From: Flavobacterium sp. NRK1
Lineage (GTDB): Bacteria; Bacteroidota; Bacteroidia; Flavobacteriales; Flavobacteriaceae
DNA: 64,000 nt
Assembly (NCBI RefSeq): GCF_024054175.1
Contig: NZ_JAMXLA010000001.1
Coordinates: 741,341-805,340 of the forward strand
Reading direction: 5' to 3'
The position numbers were made by a program, and so were the translations under genes. The notes below the pieces were generated by a model that saw only the letters and a list, made by a program, of their open reading frames with translations, was not told the DNA's origin and did not search any database. The stretch's first letter is position 1, and every line of letters begins with the position of its first letter. Positions 9,052 to 16,240 of the stretch are shown one piece after another.

Positions 9052-11721
9052 ATGTTTCAGAGAAGCATTAAATTACTTTTAGGCATCTTAGTATTAGCAA
9101 CAGCCAATAAGGCTGCTGCCCAGAATGATGGGCCCCGCCTTGATGCGGGAAAACAATACATCCTGGCAGATGTTCTTGTTACAGGAAAAACCACCTACAA
9201 CGAACAAACAATTGTTACCTTCACTCAGCTTGAAAAAGGCCAGGCCATACAGGTACCCGGCGAAGAAATAAGTAACGCTATTAAAAAGCTGTGGAAACTG
9301 GGTCTTTTTAGTGATATTAATTTTTACATCAGTAAAGAAAGAAACGATAGTATCTGGCTGGAACTGAACATACAGGAATTACCAAAACTAAGTGAAGCCA
9401 GAATTCAGGGTATTAGAAAAGGTAAACGTGAAGCGCTTATTAAAGATACGCAGCTTACTAAAAACAAAGTTGTTAATGAAAACCTGCTTACAACTACAAA
9501 AAATTACATTGAGAACAAATACAAAAAAGATGGTTACTACAATACCAAAGTAGCTATTAATGTAATACCTGACAGTTTAAATACTGTGAAAATGGTAGTT
9601 AATGTAGATAAAGGTGATAAAGTAAAAGTAAAAAGAATAACTTTTACAGGAAACAATCAGCTTTCTGACGCGAAGCTTAAACGCGCTATGAAAAACACAA
9701 AAGTTAAGGCTTTCCCTAACCCATTACGCCTTTTTAAATCTTCTAAATTTGTTGCAGATAAGTATAAAGAAGACCTTAACAGCATTGTAGATAAATACAA
9801 AGAAAAAGGATACAGGGATGCAAGGATTACAGAAGATACCGTAACTTACGACCCTAAGAGAAACCTTGTTTCAATAGCCATGAACATTGAAGAGGGTAAT
9901 AAATACTATTTTGGAAATATAAAATATATTGGAAATACGGTTTATACCAATTCACAGCTTAACCAGATATTAGGAATTAAAAAAGGAGAAGTTTATAATG
10001 GTATATTACTTCAGAAAAGGATTGCTGATCCTACCAAGCCTGATGGACTTGACCTTACAAACCTTTACCAGAACAACGGATATCTTTTCTCTAATATTAA
10101 TGCGGTAGAAGTTAAAACAGCTAATGACACTATTGATTTTGAGATCAGGATAGTCGAAGGCCCTATTGCCTATTTTAATAATGTAACCGTAGTTGGTAAT
10201 GACAAAACAAATGACCATGTAATTTACCGCGAGCTAAGAACAAGGCCGGGTATGCGCTGGAACAAAGAAGAAGTTATAGGGACTGTACGTGAACTTGGTG
10301 CACTTGGTTTCTTTGATGCAGAAACTATCCGTCCTGACGTTAAAAACCCTGACCCTGCTGCAGGAACTGTAGATATAGAATGGCATGTAACTGAAAAAGG
10401 ATCAAGCCAGATTGAATTGCAGGGTGGTTACGGCGGCGGTGGCTTTATTGGTACCCTTGGGTTATCATTCAACAACTTCTCAGCACGAAATATTTTTAAT
10501 AAAAAAGCATATACACCGCTGCCGATGGGTGACGGGCAAAAGTTATCGTTACGCCTTCAGGGTAGTACCTATTTCCAAACATACAGCTTATCATTTACAG
10601 AGCCCTGGTTTGGACGTAAGAAACCGATACAGATGTTTACATCATTATCACACAGTAAACAGTATTTATACAATTATTCAAACCGTGATGTAGACCGCTC
10701 TAAAAGTTTTACAATATCTTCAATTACAGTAGGTATGTCAAAAAGGCTAAGCCAGCCTGACTTTTATATGAGATTATCACATTCACTTACATTCCAGTAT
10801 TACAACCTTAGTAATTATAACACAGGATTGTTTACCTTTGGTAACGGATCATCTAAAAACATAAATTATACTGTTGAATTAAGCAGGGATAACAGAGGGC
10901 GTAACCCAATTTACCCTTCATCAGGTTCTTATTTTAGTGTAAGTGCAAAATTAACACCGCCATATTCATTGTTTAACGGTATTAACTATGGTGATCTTAA
11001 AAATCAGGAAGAATACAAGCTTAAAAATAATTCAACTTCTCCTGTTGCCGGCGCAAATGGAGAAAGTATAGCGCCCGGCGAATACATAGACGCGGACGGT
11101 AACCGTACTGAAATGTGGCAGAATGCAGCGCCTGATCAAAGTAAAATTGACCAGAAAAGATTTAACTGGCTTGAGTATTATAAAGTTAAATTTAAGGCCG
11201 ATGTATATACTAAACTTGCCGGTACACAATCTCATGAGCTGGTATTACGTTCATTAGCGGAGTTTGGTTTTATGGGAGCATATAACTCAAGCAGAGGGCT
11301 TGTACCGTTTGAAAGGTTCTATCTGGGTGGTGATGGCCTTGCCAACTATGCACTTGATGGCAGGGAAGTTATACAGCTAAGAGGTTATCCAAACCAGTCA
11401 TTGGCACCCGTAGATGCCACGGGGGCACAAGTGGGGGGAACTATTTATAACAAATTCTCTTTAGAACTTCGTTACCCTATAACCCTTAAACAGCAGGCGT
11501 CTATTTATGCGCTTACATTTGCTGAAGCAGGTAGGTCTTTTGATTCATTTAAGAACTATGACCCTTTTGCGCTTAAACGTTCAACAGGTTTTGGTTTAAG
11601 GGTATTTATGCCTGCATTTGGATTACTTGGTATAGACTTTGGCTACGGATTTGACCCTGTAGAGGGCGGAACCCAGAAAAGTGGATGGCAAACTCACTTT
11701 ATTATTGGACAACAGTTTTAA
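9052..11721 (+). CDS. bamA: Outer membrane protein assembly factor BamA
   Basis: BamA inserts beta-barrel proteins into the outer membrane. The start at 9052 gives a signal peptide (MFQRSIKLLLGILVLATANK, cleavage near AAA-QN). The frame stays open back to 8920, but that start would overlap uppS and bury the signal. The 889-residue product has five POTRA-like repeats over about residues 30-480 ('VKRITFTGNNQLSDAKLKRAM', shortened to its start) and a C-terminal Omp85 barrel with 'VELSRDNRGRNPIYPSSG' and the VRGYP-equivalent 'QLRGYPNQS'. It ends in a terminal Phe (IIGQQF), the barrel-assembly signal. Two OmpH/Skp genes follow at once. Confidence 0.96.
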   Translation: MFQRSIKLLLGILVLATANKAAAQNDGPRLDAGKQYILADVLVTGKTTYNEQTIVTFTQLEKGQAIQVPGEEISNAIKKLWKLGLFSDINFYISKERNDSIWLELNIQELPKLSEARIQGIRKGKREALIKDTQLTKNKVVNENLLTTTKNYIENKYKKDGYYNTKVAINVIPDSLNTVKMVVNVDKGDKVKVKRITFTGNNQLSDAKLKRAMKNTKVKAFPNPLRLFKSSKFVADKYKEDLNSIVDKYKEKGYRDARITEDTVTYDPKRNLVSIAMNIEEGNKYYFGNIKYIGNTVYTNSQLNQILGIKKGEVYNGILLQKRIADPTKPDGLDLTNLYQNNGYLFSNINAVEVKTANDTIDFEIRIVEGPIAYFNNVTVVGNDKTNDHVIYRELRTRPGMRWNKEEVIGTVRELGALGFFDAETIRPDVKNPDPAAGTVDIEWHVTEKGSSQIELQGGYGGGGFIGTLGLSFNNFSARNIFNKKAYTPLPMGDGQKLSLRLQGSTYFQTYSLSFTEPWFGRKKPIQMFTSLSHSKQYLYNYSNRDVDRSKSFTISSITVGMSKRLSQPDFYMRLSHSLTFQYYNLSNYNTGLFTFGNGSSKNINYTVELSRDNRGRNPIYPSSGSYFSVSAKLTPPYSLFNGINYGDLKNQEEYKLKNNSTSPVAGANGESIAPGEYIDADGNRTEMWQNAAPDQSKIDQKRFNWLEYYKVKFKADVYTKLAGTQSHELVLRSLAEFGFMGAYNSSRGLVPFERFYLGGDGLANYALDGREVIQLRGYPNQSLAPVDATGAQVGGTIYNKFSLELRYPITLKQQASIYALTFAEAGRSFDSFKNYDPFALKRSTGFGLRVFMPAFGLLGIDFGYGFDPVEGGTQKSGWQTHFIIGQQF

Positions 11722-11756
11722 AATTGGCATGATATTTTCTAATACGTAATAAGATT

Positions 11757-12878
11757 ATGAAAAAAAGTTTTTTTACAGTACTTATCGCTTTAGTAGCCTT
11801 AATGGCTAATGCACAATCCCGGGGTATAAAAATTGCATATCTTGATATGAATTATATTCTTGATAAAGTGCCTGATTATGCTGATGCAAAAAATCAACTG
11901 GAGCAAAAAGCTACTAAATGGAAGCAGGAACTTGAAGTTAAGCGCAACGAAATAAGCAAATTAAAAGAAAGCCTTCAACAGGAAAAACCTTTGCTTACTA
12001 AAGAGCTTATAGAAGAAAGAGAAGAAGAAATATTATTTCAGGAAAAAGAACTGATTGATTATCAGGAAAAAAGATTCGGCCCTATGGGCGATCTGGTAAC
12101 TCAAAAAGCAGTATTAATTAAACCGATACAGGATCAGGTATTTACAATTGCACAGGATTTGGCAGAAATAAGAAAATATGATTTTGTTTTTGATAAATCA
12201 TCAGATCTTACAATGATCGTTGCAGCTAAAAAACACGACATAAGCGACTATATCATTACAAAAATGACAAGAGCTGCCAAACAGGAAAAATTAAGCAGCA
12301 GAGAACTCAAGAAATTTGAAGAACAGGAAGCAAAAGAAGAGCACGAATCAAATCCTGATTATATAGAAAGACAGAAGATTCTTGAGGAAAGAAAAAATGC
12401 GCGTGATAAGAAGATAGAAGAACGTAAAGCTCTTCAGGAAGAAAAGAAAAAAGCGTATGAAGAAAAACGTGCACGTTTAAAAGCTGAAAGAGATGCTAAA
12501 AGAAACGGAACTGCTGTACCTCCAGCAGAAACAACTCCAAGTGAAGGTAGTAATATTCCTTTTGCTCCGAAAAGCAATAAAGACGCTAATGATAACGGAG
12601 ACAAAACGGAGACAAAAACTACTTCTACAGATAAAAAAGCTGCAGCCAGTGAAGCAGCCGCAGAAAGACAAAATGCTATTGATGCCGCAAGAGAAGAGCG
12701 CGAGAGAAAAATAGAAGAAAAGAAAAAAGCACAGGACGAAAGAAAGAAACAAATATTAGAACAAAGGGAAGCAGCCAAAAAAGCCAGGGAAGAAAAGCTT
12801 AAGAAAAAAGAGGAAGAAACAACTGCTCCTGCCGGTGATGATAGCAATACAGAGGAAGAAACTCCTTCAAACCCGTAA
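11757..12878 (+). CDS. OmpH/Skp family chaperone with long charged C-terminal extension
   Basis: This 373-residue periplasmic protein starts with a signal peptide (cut near ANA-QS) followed by the OmpH/Skp opening 'IKIAYLDMNYILDKVPDY' and a long coiled coil. The Skp core ends near residue 180. After that come about 190 residues very rich in Glu, Lys and Arg in heptad-like runs ('EERKNARDKKIEERKALQ') broken by a Pro/Thr/Ser linker. This is roughly twice the normal family length. Skp proteins hold unfolded barrel proteins for BamA, which is encoded 36 bases upstream. Confidence 0.9.
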   Translation: MKKSFFTVLIALVALMANAQSRGIKIAYLDMNYILDKVPDYADAKNQLEQKATKWKQELEVKRNEISKLKESLQQEKPLLTKELIEEREEEILFQEKELIDYQEKRFGPMGDLVTQKAVLIKPIQDQVFTIAQDLAEIRKYDFVFDKSSDLTMIVAAKKHDISDYIITKMTRAAKQEKLSSRELKKFEEQEAKEEHESNPDYIERQKILEERKNARDKKIEERKALQEEKKKAYEEKRARLKAERDAKRNGTAVPPAETTPSEGSNIPFAPKSNKDANDNGDKTETKTTSTDKKAAASEAAAERQNAIDAAREERERKIEEKKKAQDERKKQILEQREAAKKAREEKLKKKEEETTAPAGDDSNTEEETPSNP

Positions 12879-12924
12879 CACATAGACAAAGAACAAAAAC
12901 AAAAATTAATAATAAATACTTTAA

Positions 12925-13437
12925 ATGATGAAACAATTGAAATCTTTATTAATCGCTGCATTACTTTTTGTTGGAGCAAGTCAGACAGTATCTGCACAGG
13001 CAAAAGTTGCTCATATTAATGTAAGTGAATTAATGACTAATATGCCCGAAATGAAGGCTGCAAACGCTCAGCTTGAAAAACTAGGTAAAACATACGACAC
13101 AGAGTATAATACAATGGTAGATGAGTACAGAAATAAAATAAAAAAATATGAGGCTGAAGCTACAACTGTATCTGACGCTGTGAATGATACCCGCCAGACT
13201 GAAGTACAGGATATGCGTGCAAGGATAGAGCAATACCAACAAACTGCTTCTAAAGAGCTTCAGACTAAACAAGAAGAAATTGTTAAACCTATTCTTGAGA
13301 AAGCAAGATTGGCTATCCAAAAAGTAGCTAAGGCTAAAGGATATCAGTATGTACTTGATTCTTCTGTTGGAAGCGGAGTATTACTTGCTGATGGACCGGA
13401 TTTATTAGCTGACGTTAAAAAAGAACTTGGTTTCTAA
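12925..13437 (+). CDS. OmpH/Skp family periplasmic chaperone
   Basis: This is the standard-length (170-residue) paralogue of the preceding gene. It has a signal peptide ending near VSA-QA, the family opening 'AKVAHINVSELMTNMPEM', a central coiled coil and the conserved C-terminal 'AKAKGYQYVLDSSVGSGVLL'. It should act as a trimeric holdase for outer-membrane proteins on the way to BamA. The gene begins 47 bases after the longer paralogue and is followed by a strong terminator, which closes the uppS-bamA-ompH-ompH run. Two adjacent ATG codons are possible starts. Confidence 0.93.
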   Translation: MMKQLKSLLIAALLFVGASQTVSAQAKVAHINVSELMTNMPEMKAANAQLEKLGKTYDTEYNTMVDEYRNKIKKYEAEATTVSDAVNDTRQTEVQDMRARIEQYQQTASKELQTKQEEIVKPILEKARLAIQKVAKAKGYQYVLDSSVGSGVLLADGPDLLADVKKELGF

Positions 13438-13460
13438 TATATCATCAAACAGAAATATTT

Positions 13461-13489
13461 AACGGCTCATTTAATGAGCCGTTTTTTTT
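13461..13489 (+). terminator. Intrinsic terminator after the ompH genes
   Basis: A perfect 10-base stem (AACGGCTCAT with ATGAGCCGTT, 3-base spacer) is followed by eight T. It rules out the upstream ATG at 13474 as the murI start, because that codon lies inside the stem. Confidence 0.88.
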
Positions 13490-13496
13490 ATATTTG
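13489..13496 (+). promoter_or_regulatory. -7 element for murI, abutting the terminator
   Basis: TATATTTG fits TAnnTTTG and begins in the T tract of the preceding terminator. It ends only 4 bases before the murI ATG, so the transcript would be leaderless or nearly so. No -33 TTTG can be separated from the hairpin. Confidence 0.35.
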
Positions 13497-13500
13497 TTTC

Positions 13501-14283
13501 ATGGATAATAGCACTAACCCTATCGGATTATTTGACTCAGGAATCGGTGGTACATCGATTTGGAAAGAAATACACACTCTGTTGCCCAATGAAGATACAG
13601 TATATCTTGCCGATAGTAAAAATGCACCTTACGGACAAAAATCGAAAGATGAGATAATAGATCTTAGCATCAAGAATACAGAGTATCTATTAAATCAAAA
13701 TGCTAAAATTATAGTAGTTGCATGCAATACCGCTACTACTAATGCTATAAAAGAACTGAGAGTTAAATATAGTATTCCTTTTATAGGTATAGAACCGGCG
13801 ATCAAACCCGCAGCAATTCACACTAAAACAAAAACAATTGGAATACTGGCAACAAAAGGTACACTCTCAAGTGAGCTTTTTTATAAAACTGTTTCCAATT
13901 TAAAAGGTATTACCGTAGTAGAGCAAATTGGGCATAACCTGGTAAAGCTTATTGAAGAAGGAAAACTTGAATCGGAAGAAATAAAAGATTTGCTTAAACA
14001 GTATCTGGACCCTATGATCAAAGCCAATATAGACCATTTAGTGCTTGGATGCAGCCACTATCCATATCTTATACCCCAAATTAAAGAAATCCTTCCTGAA
14101 GGGGTTAAAATCATCGATTCTGGTGAAGCAGTAGCAAGGCAGACAAAATTAATATTAGAACAAAACAATATTTTAAATACTAGGACTCACAAAAGCTCAA
14201 ATTTGTTTTATACTAATTCTGATCCGGTAGTATTAAAATCTATTCTTAAAAACGATTATAAGGTAGAAAATAAAGATTTTTAA
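13501..14283 (+). CDS. murI: Glutamate racemase
   Basis: MurI converts L-glutamate to D-glutamate for peptidoglycan. The product of 260 residues has both catalytic cysteine blocks, 'VVACNTATTNAI' near residue 72 and 'LVLGCSHYPYL' near 183, plus the N-terminal 'IGLFDSGIGGTSIW' with the catalytic Asp. The start at 13501 (MDNSTNPIG) is preferred over 13474. It converges with the gamma-carbonic-anhydrase-like gene with only 2 bases between the stop codons, and no hairpin separates them. Confidence 0.96.
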   Translation: MDNSTNPIGLFDSGIGGTSIWKEIHTLLPNEDTVYLADSKNAPYGQKSKDEIIDLSIKNTEYLLNQNAKIIVVACNTATTNAIKELRVKYSIPFIGIEPAIKPAAIHTKTKTIGILATKGTLSSELFYKTVSNLKGITVVEQIGHNLVKLIEEGKLESEEIKDLLKQYLDPMIKANIDHLVLGCSHYPYLIPQIKEILPEGVKIIDSGEAVARQTKLILEQNNILNTRTHKSSNLFYTNSDPVVLKSILKNDYKVENKDF

Positions 14284-14285
14284 TC

Positions 14286-14804
14286 TTATTCTCTTTTATC
14301 AAACCAAGAAGAATACATAACATAATTATTAGATATTCTTTCTATTTCCCCTGCAAAATCTGAAGCGCTTATATCTTTTACCTTTTTTGCCGGAACACCC
14401 GCGTATATAGTTCCCGATTCAACAATAGTATTCTGAGTTACAACAGCACCGGCAGCAATAATAGAATTGCTTTCTATAACGCAATTGTCCATTACAATGG
14501 CTCCCATCCCTATCAGCACATTATCTTTAACAGTACATCCATGCACAATAGCATTATGCCCTACTGAAACATTATTACCAATAGTTGTAGGATGTTTTAA
14601 ATAAGTAGCATGTATTACAGCTCCATCCTGTATGTTCACTTTATTGCCAATTTTTATATAATGAACATCACCCCTTATTACAGCATTAAACCATACGCTG
14701 CACTGGGCACCCAAAACAACATCTCCTACAATAGTTGCATTCTCGGCAACGAAACAATCCTCAGGTATTTGAGGGTATTTTCCATTCACTTCTCTTATAA
14801 CCAT
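14286..14804 (-). CDS. Gamma carbonic anhydrase family protein (hexapeptide-repeat)
   Basis: This 172-residue protein is a left-handed beta helix of hexapeptide repeats ('ATIVGDVVLGAQCSVWFNAV', 'IGNNVSVGHNAIVHGC'). It keeps the region that supplies zinc histidines in gamma carbonic anhydrases ('DGAVIHATYL' and 'VGHNAIVHG'). Relatives such as YrdA and PaaY bind zinc, and some hydrate CO2 or hydrolyse thioesters, so activity is uncertain. No signal peptide is present. It lies downstream of the terminator that ends porP, so it probably has its own promoter. Confidence 0.88.
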   Translation of the reverse strand: MVIREVNGKYPQIPEDCFVAENATIVGDVVLGAQCSVWFNAVIRGDVHYIKIGNKVNIQDGAVIHATYLKHPTTIGNNVSVGHNAIVHGCTVKDNVLIGMGAIVMDNCVIESNSIIAAGAVVTQNTIVESGTIYAGVPAKKVKDISASDFAGEIERISNNYVMYSSWFDKRE

Positions 14805-14812
14805 ATCTCTTT

Positions 14813-14845
14813 AAAAAAGTCGTCCCGATAGCAAGCTATCGGGAC
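14813..14845 (-). terminator. Perfect 11-base inverted repeat with T tract, terminator of porP
   Basis: GTCCCGATAGC at 14822-14832 and GCTATCGGGAC at 14835-14845 pair perfectly around AA. Read on the minus strand the stem is followed by GAC and six T, 27 bases after the porP stop. Confidence 0.75.
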
Positions 14846-14871
14846 AGAATTAATAATATTACTTTATTATA

Positions 14872-15864
14872 TTAGTTAACTGCCGGACAATTACAATCGT
14901 ATTTCTCCCTTTTGCAGAATAAGTTAAGACCTATTGTTAATTGGTGGAATCCGCTATTATCAAACTTAACAGCACCTGTTAAATAAGAATAGGTATAAGA
15001 AAACATGAAATTTTTATAATTCACACCAATAATTGGAGTAAAATATTGAAGAGTCTGATCAGAAGTTCCAACACCATCAATATATTGAGCCGATTCTAAG
15101 GCACGTCTGTACGACAGACCTCCCCATAATCTTCCAAAGTCTAATTCTTTATAAACTTTAAGGTTAATATCAATAGTCTTTTCTTTAGTCTCATCAATAG
15201 CTTTAAACAGGATTGAAGGCTCCCACTGAAGTGATTCTCTGAAACCGAAAACATAACCTACACTAAAAAGGTAAGCTGTAAGATTGTCGCTTTCGTAATC
15301 TGTATAAAGGTTTCTTTTAGTTTTTACAACGTTTTTAGCTGTGAAGTGAGCATAAAAATCCAAATAATGATATGATGCTCCAATATCAACATTGAAATAA
15401 GAATCCTTCTGTTTCATACCTCCATCAACGATAGGGTCAAATTCAGGATCAAATTTTGTTTCATCAAGTCGGCTGGATATAAGACCTGCGCTCATACCAA
15501 ATGACAATTGATTAAGATCATAATCACTTCTTGAAAAACGAATATGGTGAGCATAGGTTAATTTTGCACCTGTTTGAGAATGATAACCATTCTTATCGTT
15601 AAATGCAATAACACCAATACCGGATTGTGGCCCAACACTACCATTAAAACTTATAGTTTGCAATTGAGGTGCATCATCCTGGCCAAACCATTGCTGGCGG
15701 GCCGTAAGCCTGATTTTGGCGCAATTTGCCGCACCGGCCATTGATGGGTGAATCAGGTAATAGTTATCAGATAAGTAATCTGAATAAACTGCAATACCCT
15801 CTTGAGAAAAAGACAGTTGTGTTAATAACAATCCAAAAATTAAATAAATCTTTTTAAAATTCAT
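14872..15864 (-). CDS. PorP/SprF family type IX secretion membrane protein
   Basis: This 330-residue protein has a signal peptide (cut near SFS-QE) and the PorP/SprF hallmarks: 'YLIHPSMAGAANCAKIRLTARQQW' (shortened to its core), 'QTISFNGSVGPQSGIGVIAFND' (likewise) and a beta-barrel C-terminal region. SprF-type proteins are needed to secrete and anchor partner adhesins that end in a type B T9SS sorting domain, as known for SprB/SprF in Flavobacterium johnsoniae. Its expected partner is the giant adhesin directly upstream on the same strand, but that adhesin has lost an intact sorting domain. A C-terminal Cys cluster (YDCNCPAVN) is seen. Confidence 0.9.
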   Translation of the reverse strand: MNFKKIYLIFGLLLTQLSFSQEGIAVYSDYLSDNYYLIHPSMAGAANCAKIRLTARQQWFGQDDAPQLQTISFNGSVGPQSGIGVIAFNDKNGYHSQTGAKLTYAHHIRFSRSDYDLNQLSFGMSAGLISSRLDETKFDPEFDPIVDGGMKQKDSYFNVDIGASYHYLDFYAHFTAKNVVKTKRNLYTDYESDNLTAYLFSVGYVFGFRESLQWEPSILFKAIDETKEKTIDINLKVYKELDFGRLWGGLSYRRALESAQYIDGVGTSDQTLQYFTPIIGVNYKNFMFSYTYSYLTGAVKFDNSGFHQLTIGLNLFCKREKYDCNCPAVN

Positions 15865-15870
15865 GTCGAC

Positions 15871-16045
15871 CTTTTCGTTTAATGAGAAATGCGCTTTTGT
15901 TAGACCTTTCAGGTAATTAGTGTTAAAATAATTATTCCCATTTAATTACAGCGCTTTGTCTATCTGTAACCCCTTTATTTCACAGTAATTTTCCATAGCG
16001 GTCAAATATATAAATTTTTGTCTTAGGTTGGTAATTTAATGCTAA
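15871..16045 (-). pseudogene. Decayed T9SS type B sorting-domain relic
   Basis: Between the adhesin terminator and porP the minus strand still encodes pieces of a type B C-terminal domain in different frames. At 15983-16021 it reads TKIYIFDRYGKLL, the family's core motif, and is then cut by a stop. At 15880-15897 in another frame it reads KAHFSL, the family's terminal motif, followed by a frameshifted end where KR is expected. Between them a weak match (LNGN, then NYFNTNYLKGLT) suggests deletions in the middle. The stretch is AT-rich (17 G+C of 60 on one sampled line), unlike the GC-rich adhesin end upstream. It looks like the remains of an earlier adhesin tail next to porP. Confidence 0.7.
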
Positions 16046-16054
16046 TAATATTGT

Positions 16055-16083
16055 AAAAAATGCTGTCATTACTGACAGCATTT
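16055..16083 (-). terminator. Intrinsic terminator after the adhesin gene
   Basis: AAATGCTGTCA and TGACAGCATTT pair around a 4-base loop, followed on the minus strand by a run of T. It lies about 22 bases beyond the out-of-frame sorting-domain stop. Confidence 0.7.
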
Positions 16084-16105
16084 CTTATTTTAAGATTTTC
16101 ACTTC

Positions 16106-16240
16106 TTATCTTTTAAGTGAGAAATGCGCTTTAAACTCCCTTGTAACCGTCGTGGTGCCATCAAACTCAGGGTAGGTTACACTGAACCAGTAGTCATCGG
16201 CAGGAAGCGGTGTACCGTTGAAGGTACCGTCCCATGCAGC
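16106..16240 (-). pseudogene. Out-of-frame end of a T9SS type B sorting domain (3' end of the adhesin)
   Basis: In a different minus-strand frame from the adhesin, 44 residues run from AAWDGTFNGTPLPADDYW to REFKAHFSLKR and a stop at 16106. That is the last half of a type B gliding-motility C-terminal domain. The adhesin frame instead reads through the same bases as non-homologous residues and stops at 16194. The first half of the domain (the TPNGDG and IYDRYGK blocks) is absent. A deletion joining the repeat region to the domain, probably at the sequence GGCTGCATGG, would explain both the loss and the frame change. Confidence 0.85.

Noticed and set aside
12434..13003. Serine-rich 189-residue frame on the minus strand under the ompH genes
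   Set aside because: It is the reverse of Glu/Lys-rich codons of the long OmpH tail and has no family features.
15880..16132. Repeated TGAGAAATGCGCTTT near 15883 and 16117 as attachment-site direct repeats
   Set aside because: Both copies encode the KAHFSL motif of sorting-domain ends, so homology of coding sequence explains them. No integrase is nearby.
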